Shown piece after piece: positions 44,020 to 54,360 of a stretch of DNA of 64,000 nt. The DNA comes from Planoprotostelium fungivorum. Taxonomy: Eukaryota > Evosea > Variosea > Cavosteliida > Cavosteliaceae. Location of the stretch: positions 124,001 to 188,000 of the forward strand of contig MDYQ01000013.1 in the NCBI GenBank assembly GCA_003024175.1. The letters are read 5' to 3'. The position numbers and the translations under genes were made by a program. The notes below the pieces were generated by a model. The model worked only from the letters and a program-made list of their open reading frames with translations, was not told the DNA's origin and ran no database searches. Position 1 is the first letter of the stretch; each line of letters opens with the position of its first letter.

Positions 44020-46215
44020 ATGTCTCCTCGTATGTCTATATCTCCTCGTATGTCCATGTCTCGTAAGCAATCGTTATACTATGGAACCATCAAGATTGTT
44101 GTCATTGCATTCACCGTCACATTCCTTGCCACATTAGCCAGAAGGAATCTAAACTCTGCACTCTTCAAATTTCTAAAGGTGTGATCCTTTCCCCTTCACA
44201 TGGACTATTTATGATCTCGTTCGTTTGTGAACTATTCACAGGACCCGGATGTCCATGTGACAGAGACACAATACGGAATGATCAACAGTCTATGTTCTGC
44301 GGCTTATTCTTTCAGGTCTCTCCGATGCATCTTCCATATCATCTGATATCGATTCACAGTAAAGTCATCGGAGGCATCGCCGCCGATTATGTCGTCACTC
44401 CTCGCACCATGCTCTTCTTGGCCGTATCTGCAGGTGGTCTCGCCAGCGTCTTCTTTGGAATGTCATTCACGGTGAGTCGCTGCGATGGGATTGGAGAATG
44501 ACTCTCATTTCCCTCTCGAAATCTGACGTAAATCAGTTGACACAATTTGCATTGTGTTGGTCTCTGAATGGACTGGCGTCTGGTATATCGTGGATACCTT
44601 GTGCGAAGGTGATCATGATCTGTGGCTTCATCTCATCGTGCGATATCGTCTCTCGTCTTTCACTCTCCATTCGAAAGAACAGACAATGTCTTCGTCTCAT
44701 CACGATGCGCTGTGATCACATCATCTCAACTCATGTTCTCTCTTCGATTGTTCAAGCCATTTCTCATCATAGTCTACCATCACCGTTTCATTTCAATGCA
44801 ACCTTCAGATTTCCTCCAATTTTCCATCGAATTCACGTTAGACAGATATTGAGCTCTTGGGTGGCCGAGTCAGAGAGAGGAACAAAGTTTGCCATCGTGT
44901 CTTCAGCACAGACGGTGGGAGGTGCTGCCGTTGCTCTCCTCGGTTCTATCACGACTGAAGCTTACGGTTGGAGGTGAGAGATAATTTTGGCGGGAAAACG
45001 AAATTGAGACGCGGAGGGTAACCATGCTGGGGTCGGGGGTCATCGTGTTGTTCGTGGGAATTTCGGCGGTTTTTCAGATCACGGATACACCTGAGAAGGC
45101 GGGGCTGGCGGAAGAGATACCATTAGAGAAGGTGAGTCGTCGGCCTCATGACGATGACGATTCCTCATCGCTCATGACTTACCAGATCCGGAGCCCCAGC
45201 GTGAGGGCCGAGGGAAAGGTCCAGGTGTACAAGATGAAATTTCATCGACATTTCTAACTCGACAGGTCAACACCGTACGCGTCGTGTTGACCAGCGGCTC
45301 GGCCTGGCTCTTGTCTCTCTCTTGTATGTTTCTCTACATCGTACGTAACGCCATATTGGACTGGTGAGGTCACACTACAACGAGCCAAATCTGATGCAAG
45401 CAGGATCGTCCTCCTGATGGAGGAGCAGAGGTCGTTAGATGCCATCCAGGCGAATTCTTGTATGTTCTGGTTCGAAGTGTTTGGGTTTTTGGGTGAGGTT
45501 TTATTTCATTTTATTCTCGTTCTCCTCGAATCTTCGCGAGAATGTCTTCACAATCTTCCACGAAAGAAAATACAAAAAAAGAAAATGATTCGAAGAAAAA
45601 GAAGAAAAATTAGACAATAGAGAAAAAAATGAAGAAAATGTATTGATTCTCTCTGCAGGAGGATTTGCAGCCAGTATAGCCAGCGATCGCCTCTGGCAGG
45701 GTAAACGAATACCAATCATGATGTTGTGCTCCGTCTGCCTCCTCTTCGCGGTGAGTCTTACCCTCCCCTCCATCTACAACCCGCCAGATCCTCGCCTTCA
45801 GCATCGACAAATCAAAATCGTTCTTCGTCAACAGTGCATTCTTATCTCTCATTGGCTTCATGATTTACGGCCCGCAAACTCTACTCAGTCTCGCTGCAAT
45901 CGAAATCACAGATAAGAGAGCTACGGGTGACCGTCTACAACGTTGTAGATGGGAGATATTGACGGGAGGCAGGGACGATACTTGGAATGATCGGAGTCTT
46001 TGCGGGCGTCGGCTCCATCCTCTCTGGAGCACCCATGGGTGATTCTCCACGATCTGACAGTTACCGACGAGATTTCAGGTTACGTAACGAAGAGGTTCGG
46101 CTGGAACGGCTTCCTCATCGTCTTGTCTGCTCTGTCTGCTCTTGTTCCCATTCTCATGATGCCTCTCATGTACTGGGACAGCCGCGAGAAGACGAAAGAA
46201 GTGGAAGCACCTTGA
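44020..46215 (+). CDS. MFS transporter of the organophosphate:phosphate antiporter type (SLC37-like)
   Basis: Twelve-helix transporter. I start at the ATG at 44020 (MSPRMSISPRMSMSRKQSLY). Helix-bearing blocks follow: FTVTFLATLARRNLN, GKVIGGIAADYVVTPRTMLF, CWSLNGLASGISWIPCAKIL, AESERGTKFAIVSSAQTVGG, and later IGFMIYGPQTLLSLAAIEIT and a segment beginning KRATGTILGMIGVFAGVGS. The AESERG...SSAQ.VGG and YGPQ.LLS.AAIE patterns are those of GlpT/UhpC/SLC37 glycerol-phosphate and sugar-phosphate exchangers. About 450 residues in ten or so exons. Substrate not predictable. Subcellular site could be ER or plasma membrane. Confidence 0.87.
45933..45950. repeat. Intronic palindrome, MFS transporter gene
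   Basis: gtctacaacgttgtagat, perfect in its 16-base core, six bases after the donor at 45927. Confidence 0.8.
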
Positions 46216-46475
46216 TTGGAAGAGGAGGAGAGAGAAGATGAGAAGCGATGACAAGGAGACGGAGACGATCATGAGATGGATGGCGTCTCGTGAGGAGGAA
46301 ATGAATGTCTCGAATTGTGAAGAGTTGGAATGTTTCTTGTGATCCGTGATGCATGTGATGCATGTGAGGTGATGCACGTGAGGTGATGATGGTTTGATGT
46401 GATGATGTGAGGTAATCATGTGGGGAAATACAATACGAAGAATAGAATGTCTGTCACTCTGATTCATTTCCATTG

Positions 46476-49061
46476 TTATCTATCATCCAGGATGTCTTCT
46501 ATCCGATCCACGATCGTCTGTACAGCACCATCGATGTCTTTGGCGAACGAGCGCAGTACACCGGATAAGCCGTTCAGCCTCTCGATCTGTGGCAGCATCT
46601 GATAGAATTCATACAAGTCCATCGCTTGTTCCAGCAGTCCTTCACTCTCTAAATATAATCCTACACAACATCAGCACGAGTTCATCATCGTTCGTGGTCA
46701 TCGTCGTCAGCATCGTCGCACACATGATGTGACGGATAGATATTCGACCCACCCAACCTCTGTGCATCTAAAGCTTGCAATACTTCTCCCTGCTCGTGAG
46801 CTTCTCTCAGAACATTCAGGTACCACGCGATCTGGTCTACGCCGACCACCCTCTTTCCCTCGAATTCTCTGCCGAACGCGTCACCATCCATCGCCTTCTA
46901 AAGAATCACCTGACAGCGGGATCGATCGAGGGTCGATCAGCGTGGGTTTCTATCTTATCCTGGCATCTTCTCACGATGTCGTGACACAGTTCATCCTCCC
47001 AACCTGTTACAATCAGTACATATCGATAGAAGATCCCCACCCGTTCGCAATATGGCCGTCTTGAGGTCCAACCACGTGTCGTAATCGTCGATACGATCTG
47101 CTATTTCGAAGGCTTGATGATAATGTTCTCCTCTCAGTAGAACGTGTAGGTGTCTCCTGTGACAGACATACAGATCGGCGGCCTTCACTTTCTTCACGTC
47201 GTAGTCTTCTTCACACGTCTCCAGTAGTCTCCTGACCACTTGCAAGATGTCCTCTACTTCTCTTCCGTTGGCCGTACATTGCAAAACTAATTTCAGGAGG
47301 CAATCGAAAAGGAAGAGGAAGAGGGAAAAGCGTCTCTCGGTATCACTCTCTCTATGGACTAGGGCCAAGCCATCATCGAATCTCTCTTCGTTTACGTATT
47401 GTCGTGAGAGGGGTAACATGCAGCCACCGGACATTTCCTCTGGTGTACAACCCAGGTGGAAGCGCAGTATGGCGAGGGGACCACCTCGAGAGAAGAGGAG
47501 GAGGTGAGGTGGTGGCCTCGATTGCGATGGGTTCGATACACTCGACCACTGAAGCAAGAGCGGAGATTGTAGCGTGGGGCAGATGCGAGAGTGATCCAGT
47601 AGTGTCGTATTGATGGGACGCAGGGTGAGGAGTTTGAGATTTGGATCGGTGATGAAGAGATGTTTGTCTGTGCTGAATGCGACGAGACCACTCGCGGAGC
47701 AAGCGAGAGACTCGATTTCATCACCAGTCTGTATACGTGTGTGAATGACAAGTTGGCAGACGATTGTTGTATTCAGATGATACATCCAAAATATCACGAT
47801 AGAATGATTTGTGGAGAAGATGAAAATAGTGAGATGTGATTCACCTTGACGAAATTTGCGTCTTGCATGTGTCCATTTCGAGTGTTGTAGATCGATACAC
47901 CACCACTGTGCACGAAGAGTATGGCATCATCTGCAGTGCATTCTGCCTTGAGTATACTTCCTTTGATCGGTATGACATCCGATCGATCCTTCTGCGATAT
48001 CCACTGTACAGATGCATTGAGAATGGATTTAGGGTTTATCGCGGATGATACTGTGACTCACTCGATTCTGTTCCGGATAGTAACTCCATCGAACGAGTTT
48101 GACTTTACCGGCGAGAGACTTGATGACGTAAAGAAGGTGTGGGTCACACTGACTCATCCTGCACATCACTCTTCTCTTCTTCGATGAAAATTCCGTGACG
48201 TAAGGTTCGTTCAACCGGATGCCTCCCCTGCAAACAGTTTGAATTTTGAATCTGGCGGGAAAAATTTCACCCTCGCTCGCTCGTCAGAGCATATATGCGA
48301 AATCCTCTGGGCTGACACACCATCAACATGGTCTCGTCACTGTTGACATGCAAGCTAGACCATTCTACATCCTCTAAATCCGTCGTGTGAACTGTCTTTG
48401 CACATGTGAGACGTGATATGGATGTAGAGGGTGATGATCTCACCGATGATGTCGTTCGTCGCAGGTCTCTCAAACTGATCTTTGGATTTTTTCGGTTCGA
48501 GAGTAAGATGAGCTGTGGACCTCCCCTCTCCCTTCCTTTGCCACCACCTTTGCTGAGACAGACACTGAGACCGCCACTGCCGAAGGTGGCTGCGGGTGTC
48601 TATCATCTGTGAAGAGGTGGAGGAAGATCTTCACCTCGATGGATCTTGCCTGTCGTCGATATGATGCGATCGGCCAGTTCGATCTGGCAGTGATCTGCTT
48701 CTATATGAAAGGATACTAGAGTCGAATCGTCCAATAACATCTGAGACGATAAGACGACAGAAAATGTGATGTGATTCAATCATCATCACCCAAGCTCTGT
48801 CGTCTTGGAACCGAATGCATATCGGTTGTTGAGACGAAAATAAAGCTTCAAGACGGTCCAATGTCTTCTCCGATGTGCCAGCGCCATTATTCGCTATAAA
48901 AGACATCAACCGATGCAATATATCCGAACAGCTGACTCACCAGCGGTGGGTCTCTTGAATCTCTGGTATTGAGCCTCTTGTTTCTCATCTAATGTTAAGA
49001 CCTTGTCGACTGTTCGCCAATCGGGAGGGATCACGTTCGTGCATTTGGCCCACACCGACAT
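46476..49061 (-). CDS. WDPCP: WDPCP/Fritz homologue (CPLANE ciliogenesis factor)
   Basis: WDPCP is a subunit of the CPLANE complex, which recruits intraflagellar-transport particles to the basal body. The ATG at 49061 starts MSVWAKCTNVIPPDWRTVDK. Beta-propeller exons follow (LAGKVKLVRWSYYPEQNR; LKAECTADDAILFVHSGGVS; ESLACSASGLVAFSTDKHLF). The helical C-terminal half matches human WDPCP in order: LLLFSRGGPLAILRFHLG, LPLSRQYVNEERFDDGLALV, CHRRHLHVLLRGEHYHQAFE and IADRIDDYDTWLDLKTAIL, against human RGPLGVLLFKLG, ARRFFHHLLRYQRFEKAF and VGARDLFMDIHYLAL. It ends DRIEDILDDR. About a dozen exons. Identification rests on memory of the human protein, so it needs a search, but the match is colinear. Confidence 0.75.
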
Positions 49062-49227
49062 GGTTACAGCTTCATCCAATAGATGTAAGCTACAGCCTCT
49101 GAAAGCTCTAAGAAAAGTCACCCAATGCGATGAGATCGCGAGGTGGCTCAATGTTTTGAGACGCTTATGGGTTGGCGGGAGATTCAAATTCAGTTGGCCC
49201 TCACATCGGCAACAAAAGAGGAACATC
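49062..49227. promoter_or_regulatory. 166-base divergent promoter of WDPCP and PRIM2
   Basis: Start codons of a ciliary gene and a DNA-replication gene face away from each other across 166 bases. No element is recognised. Confidence 0.5.
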
Positions 49228-51046
49228 ATGGTCAAAACCATCGAATCGAAGGCGAAGATCTTTGTCTCGGATTCCAACAAGAGAACAGGAAAGAGTTGGA
49301 TCAGTAATTATCAGATCCCACCAACAGATGATCTCAGCATCGACGACTTTCAGCAGTGGGGGCTGAATCGTATTCGAGGTGAGGAGATATAAGGAGATGA
49401 AATTCTTACCTTCTCAGTCCTGAAACACATTGACGAGTGCCGAATCAATGGAATCAGCGGTGACGATCTCAACAGGAAACTGAGAGCGATGGAAAATCAA
49501 TTCTTACCCCTCACCAATGAAGAGGAACAGAAGAGAGACATTGTCAGCCATTGGACACTCCGCCTCGCATACTGCCGCCCGTGAGTCCGTTGCATCATCA
49601 CCTCTGATGTCTATAGAGCCGATCGTAATTGGTTTGTCACCCAAGAAGGTGCACTTTTGAAGTGGAGACTGAGCCAAAAGGATGATTACATCACTGAGTA
49701 CCTATCGGATAACCATCTCGACCATCATTATCGTCTCGTCACGACACAAGAGAGAGAACCATTCCAGAAGAACCTCAAGTCATTGTTTGGAGAGAAGCCC
49801 GTCTACAAACTCCCCTTCGAACAAGCTCTCGACCTCTTGAGACAGAAGAAGGTGAAACCTCTCATCGTCGATCACGTATCGAGATGGAGATATGTCAACA
49901 TATGATATCATGCACATCCATGCGATCGATGTTGACCGACGGCAGGTCTTACTCCACAACGGTGATTGTTTCGTCAGCAAAGACGATTTCGCATCCATCC
50001 TCGTCGCCGCGTTCAAGAATGACCTCCACGATGCGTTGGCCGTGTTCTACAAGGCTCAGGCCAATATTTTAAACCAGAACGATACCATCGCTCCCTTTGT
50101 AGAACACGTGGGCACCATGTACTTTGGTAGTGACTACGGAGTGAGACGAAATTTCCACGCATTTTCACTGAAATTTCCACAGGTCGACTCGACGAAGAGA
50201 TCAGGTCAAGTCAAACCCGCAGACGTGAATTGATTTCGTTTTATTGTCCGTTTATACCGTTGTAGATCGACATGCTCGACAAGAGATCATTTCCGATGTG
50301 CATGCACAATTCTCACACCAAGTTGCGAGAGACTCACCACCTCAAGCACGCCGCCAGAATGCAATACGGTCTATTTCTCAAGGTAATCCATCTACAACGA
50401 GCCACTCCTGACCCTCCCAGGGCATCGGACTGTCTTTGGAGGATGCCCTCTCCTTCTGGCGCACAGAGTTCACTCGCGTGATGGGCGTGGACAAGTTTGA
50501 CAAGGAGTACAGCTACAACATCAGACACAACTATGGAAAGGAAGGAAAGAGAACAGACTACACTCCTTACTCTTGCATCAAGATCATCAACAACGGAGGG
50601 GGCAATGATCACGGGTGCCCCTTTAAAAACTTTGATGCGGTCAATCTGAGGGTCAACATGCTTCAGAGAGGTGATGATGATGATGATGATCGGATGATGA
50701 TGGTGGACAGGTGTGCCTGAGAACGGCGTGAGCGAAGTTTTGACTTTGGTCAAAGACCACCACTATCAGGTGATCATCCATCACGATCACCGATCATCAT
50801 CTCATCATCGATCGATGATCTCATTCTAACGATGACGATCAGATCGCTTGTAGAAAGCATTTCGAGTGGACTCACCCCAACAACAACTTCCAAGAGCTGA
50901 GCATCCAACACCCCAACCAATACTTTGAGCACTCTGAAAAGTTTTTCAACAACGGAGAACAAGCCAAGGGAGAGAAGAAGACAGAGAAAGATTTCCTCGA
51001 AGAGAACCAATTGGAGGAGGCAGATCTGATCGCATTGGAGAATTAA
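49228..51046 (+). CDS. PRIM2: DNA primase large subunit
   Basis: Iron-sulfur subunit of the polymerase alpha-primase complex that makes RNA primers. ATG at 49228: [20 protein letters not shown], then [32 protein letters not shown] and [18 protein letters not shown]. The C-terminal 4Fe-4S domain is complete: [60 protein letters not shown] (with SC next), HGCPFKNF and [12 protein letters not shown], supplying the four cysteine ligands. It ends ADLIALEN at 51046. Eight to nine exons; two introns carry the palindrome half site, one of them ending gttgtag. Complete by comparison with human PRIM2. Confidence 0.95.
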
Positions 51047-51213
51047 AATATATGATAGAGACAACTTTTCGTCGTTTTAGAGAATGAGGCGTGATGGCTT
51101 GTGATACGTTTGAGAACAACTGATGATGAGATCATTAAGAAGATGATGGAATTTTAGTCTCACGCGCCAACGTTTATTTCCGTCACAGACGATGACAGGT
51201 TCATGATGTACAA

Positions 51214-52063
51214 TCAAGATATGATACACTTTTTTCCTTTCTTTCCTCTCTTCTCCTTTGATAAGACGCACTTCACTGCCTCCTCAAACTGCAATGTGTC
51301 AGACCATCATCATCGTCTAAGATGATTCGAGATGAACGTTCACCAGTTGGTTGACTCCCTTCTGTGTCATGGAAGAACATTCGATGTAGAGCTCAGCGCC
51401 AATTTCCTTCGCCTTATCTTCTCCCTCTTCCATCGTGATGGGTTTCTTTCCTCTTTGAGACAATCTCAACAGCATGTCTCGATCTTCTCGAAGGTCTATC
51501 TTGGTTCCCACGAGGATGATCTTTGCATGTGGACAATCTGAAAATGAGTCGACATGTGATACGAATGAGAGGTCGAGAGGTGAATGATGGACGAAGAATG
51601 GATATCTTACGTCTCTTGAGGTCGGGTAACCATCGCTGAGAGACGTTTTCGAAAGAGTTTGGGGAGACGATCGAGAAGCATATCAGGAACACGTCGGTCG
51701 ATGGATATGAAAGTGGCCGGAGGTGCTGCGCCGTTGAGAATGATAGTGGTAATCATTCCTCACATCAAAGTCTTCTCCCCCCATTGTATCCCACATTTGC
51801 AGCATGACAGCTCGGTCACTGACTACGATATTCCTCATAGACGAGTCAAAGGTACTGGGTATATATCCCGCTGTCCATACGTTAGTCACAATGTATGACG
51901 ATGCATCTTCTTACTCAGAAACGCATCTGTGGTATCTATCTCTCGTCAATCGTCACCTCTTCCATACACATCAGACGTTCTCACATGCAAAGAAGAGCGA
52001 AGTCTTGCCCACTGAGCCATCCCCTACAGCACCCAGTCGAACAGTGCGAACAGAGACAGACAT
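51214..52063 (-). CDS. Rho-family GTPase with altered catalytic motif
   Basis: Actin-regulating small GTPase. P-loop [17 protein letters not shown] from ATG at 52063 (Gly12 kept). Switch I reads [10 protein letters not shown], so the Thr35 position is Ser. Switch II reads [11 protein letters not shown] where Rac/Cdc42 have LWDTAGQEDYD: Ala59 is Met and the catalytic Gln61 is Gly. The rest is ordinary Rho: [35 protein letters not shown] (TKxD), a Rho-insert region, [23 protein letters not shown], then polybasic KRGKKGKK and the CAAX box CIIS, predicting prenylation. Five to six exons. Loss of Gln61 predicts weak GTP hydrolysis, as in Rnd or RhoH. Confidence 0.9.
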
Positions 52064-53012
52064 GGATGTATAGGAAGAGAAGGCGATAGAGACAATAAGA
52101 AGATGAAGAGATGATGTGGCTTGGTTCGCCGAAGGCAGTTCATCGTTTTGGTCAGTCCCGAACGGCTGACAGAATTGTAGACATCATCATTTTGATCTCA
52201 CAACGAGCTCTGCGCAGACAAAGAAGGGGGGAACGAAGCTGACCGTTATGGATAGAATGCAGCAGAGAGTCCCGCGGGCGTATGAAGATGTCGATGTTGA
52301 TCTGTTGAATGAGGGAGTACCTTCTATGTATAGATCGTCGAGACCACTTCCTGTTGCTCTTTCAGATGTGTTCTGTATTAATATTGAAAGAAATTACAAG
52401 GTGGAAGCCAAAGTACGTGGACAATGGAGAGGTCCAGCGGATCATCGGAGAGTGTCGTGGAAGAAAAGTCGGTCGTTGATCGCCATCGTAATACGAAGGA
52501 TGGTCTGTTCTGCCTCCACGATGATCAGAAGCTAGAAGGACAAATACAAAGCAGGAGGATGTTACGTGTAGGCCTCTTCTCGTTGCTGTGACCTCCCTCG
52601 CGATCGAAATTTGATGAGATCTCACACCACCTGGTGTGTCCTCATAGGCTTTCATTCCACGATGACGACACCACCACCGAAATAGCTGTGGAAGGTAGCA
52701 TTTCTATTATGGCGCACTGCCATCACGAGAGGATGAGTCCAGGGAGACGGTGTTCTATGCTCTGATAAGCCTCCCTCTAATCACATTTACCGGTGTCCCT
52801 ACCGTCGGGAAAGAGACACCTGCCTCGATTTATCACGCGCAACCATAGGCAGCACGTCAGTGGAAGAGAGAAACCCGACAAAATCTCTCGTCAGTAGTAG
52901 GGGCTTCTATTGCGGCAAAGCCTCAAGCGCCTTGCGAGATAGAGAGACTGTCGGCGTCTATATCGGTAGAGATCACAAAGAGTTTGTGGCCAGATAAAGT
53001 CATTCGTTAGAG
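52064..53012. other. Gap upstream of the cyclin gene with one weak reading frame
   Basis: An ATG at 52248 opens a 95-codon frame (MDRMQQRVPRAYEDVDVDLL), ending at 52535, divergent from the Rho gene. Acidic start, basic end, no family seen; it may continue by splicing. The rest (52536-53012) shows nothing supported. Confidence 0.3.
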
Positions 53013-53696
53013 ATGACACAGATCGCATACCAACCGAATGGATCTCGACTTCAAGAGCTGCAGTTCTTGTCATTGGACGTAGAGACGAGACCCCGCAGAG
53101 ATAGCATGTCCCCGAGAGCACTGTCCATGCATCGATCTCGATCGTGCTCGCTGATAGAAGGCCTGACCGAGGAGGAAATGAAACAACTTCAATCCGAGAT
53201 CGACATCCTCTTGTGGGGAACCCGTCTACGGCTGCCAAAGAAAGGAGGGACATCAGACATCACGGAGAGGGAGCTCTATGACTTCATCAACATCTTCTCA
53301 AAGGGGTGGCTGGCCAGTGGAGAAGAGGATCTCACACCATTGGAGACGACACAGGCGAGGGACGTGGTCTTGGGGATCTTTGAGTTAAGAGGCCAACCGA
53401 CGAGGTTCTACATTCCAGTCCTCGTCTATACCGATCGATACATCAAGAAGAGAGGAAAGGTAGAGAGGCGCTGCCTGGCACCACTACTCTTCATGGCCTC
53501 CATCTTGGCCGTCAAATTCTGGTCAGAGGCGGGCATCAACTTGAAACACACATCACTGGTGTGTGGGGTCGATCGAGTGGCTCTGTTGGACTTCGAATGG
53601 AAGTTTCTGGCGGCATTAGAGTATTCTCTATTCGTATCGGAAGATGAAGCGCTCCTCTACCGATCAACGGGCGAAAGTAAGAGTGGGAATCATTGA
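53013..53696 (+). CDS. Cyclin-box protein (Pho80-type cyclin)
   Basis: Single-exon gene of 227 residues. After a basic, Ser-rich N terminus (RPRRDSMSPRALSMHRSRSC) comes a cyclin box: RFYIPVLVYTDRYIKKRGKV, LAPLLFMASILAVKFWSEAG, GVDRVALLDFEWKFLAALEY and SLFVSEDEALLYR. This helix pattern is that of the Pho80/PCL cyclin-like family that activates Pho85/CDK5-type kinases in nutrient signalling. The SP sites upstream could be CDK targets. Intronless, unlike most neighbours. Confidence 0.82.
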   Translation: MTQIAYQPNGSRLQELQFLSLDVETRPRRDSMSPRALSMHRSRSCSLIEGLTEEEMKQLQSEIDILLWGTRLRLPKKGGTSDITERELYDFINIFSKGWLASGEEDLTPLETTQARDVVLGIFELRGQPTRFYIPVLVYTDRYIKKRGKVERRCLAPLLFMASILAVKFWSEAGINLKHTSLVCGVDRVALLDFEWKFLAALEYSLFVSEDEALLYRSTGESKSGNH

Positions 53697-54360
53697 ACAT
53701 TAAAGTGTACATGTTTTATATCGTTCTCTTTTCTCTCGTATACATAGCCATTGTGTGACCTATAAGATGTGAGTTTGAGAACGCTTCACATCAATTCGAG
53801 ATGAAATGAAAGCTTCAGAGAGCTGTTATGCTCGGGTCAATCATCATGATCAGTTTGGGGCGACACAGAATAGTCATCAGGAAAGAGAGAAAGGAAGAAG
53901 AATGGTGGAGAGAGACTCACCAGTGGCCGAGGATGGAAAGAATGACGATCACCGATCGCTGGCTCATTCTACAATGAGACGTTTTTACCACGATATATTC
54001 TTCATTTCTCTGTTGGTGTAAAGAGGCTGGTGTCATACTTCCACATTCGATTGCGTTCGTTGCCTTTCACGTACGTACACACTCTTCCTTCTCGACTTCT
54101 CGAACATGCGTCATCACACCGCATCAGACGGAGTTTTCGTGCAACCTCACACACATGAGACGATTGACGCGACAACAAGAATTTCTCACCACACGAAAAC
54201 TCTTGCTGAATACAAATCTTCCATACTGCTGAGAAGGTTTCCCACACTTCTCCAGACGTCTAGGAAGCTTCCGTCGGCACAAAAACGCCATTCTCGTCTT
54301 GGAAAAGTTAGAAAATCTCCTGACAGAACACTCTAACAAAACAGCGGGAGCATCATACAG
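53697..54360. other. Intergenic region between the cyclin and amino-acid transporter genes
   Basis: 664 bases. Overlapping open frames of about 70-80 codons on both strands near 54002-54339 have no recognisable family and look like chance. No repeat or RNA gene seen. Confidence 0.4.
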
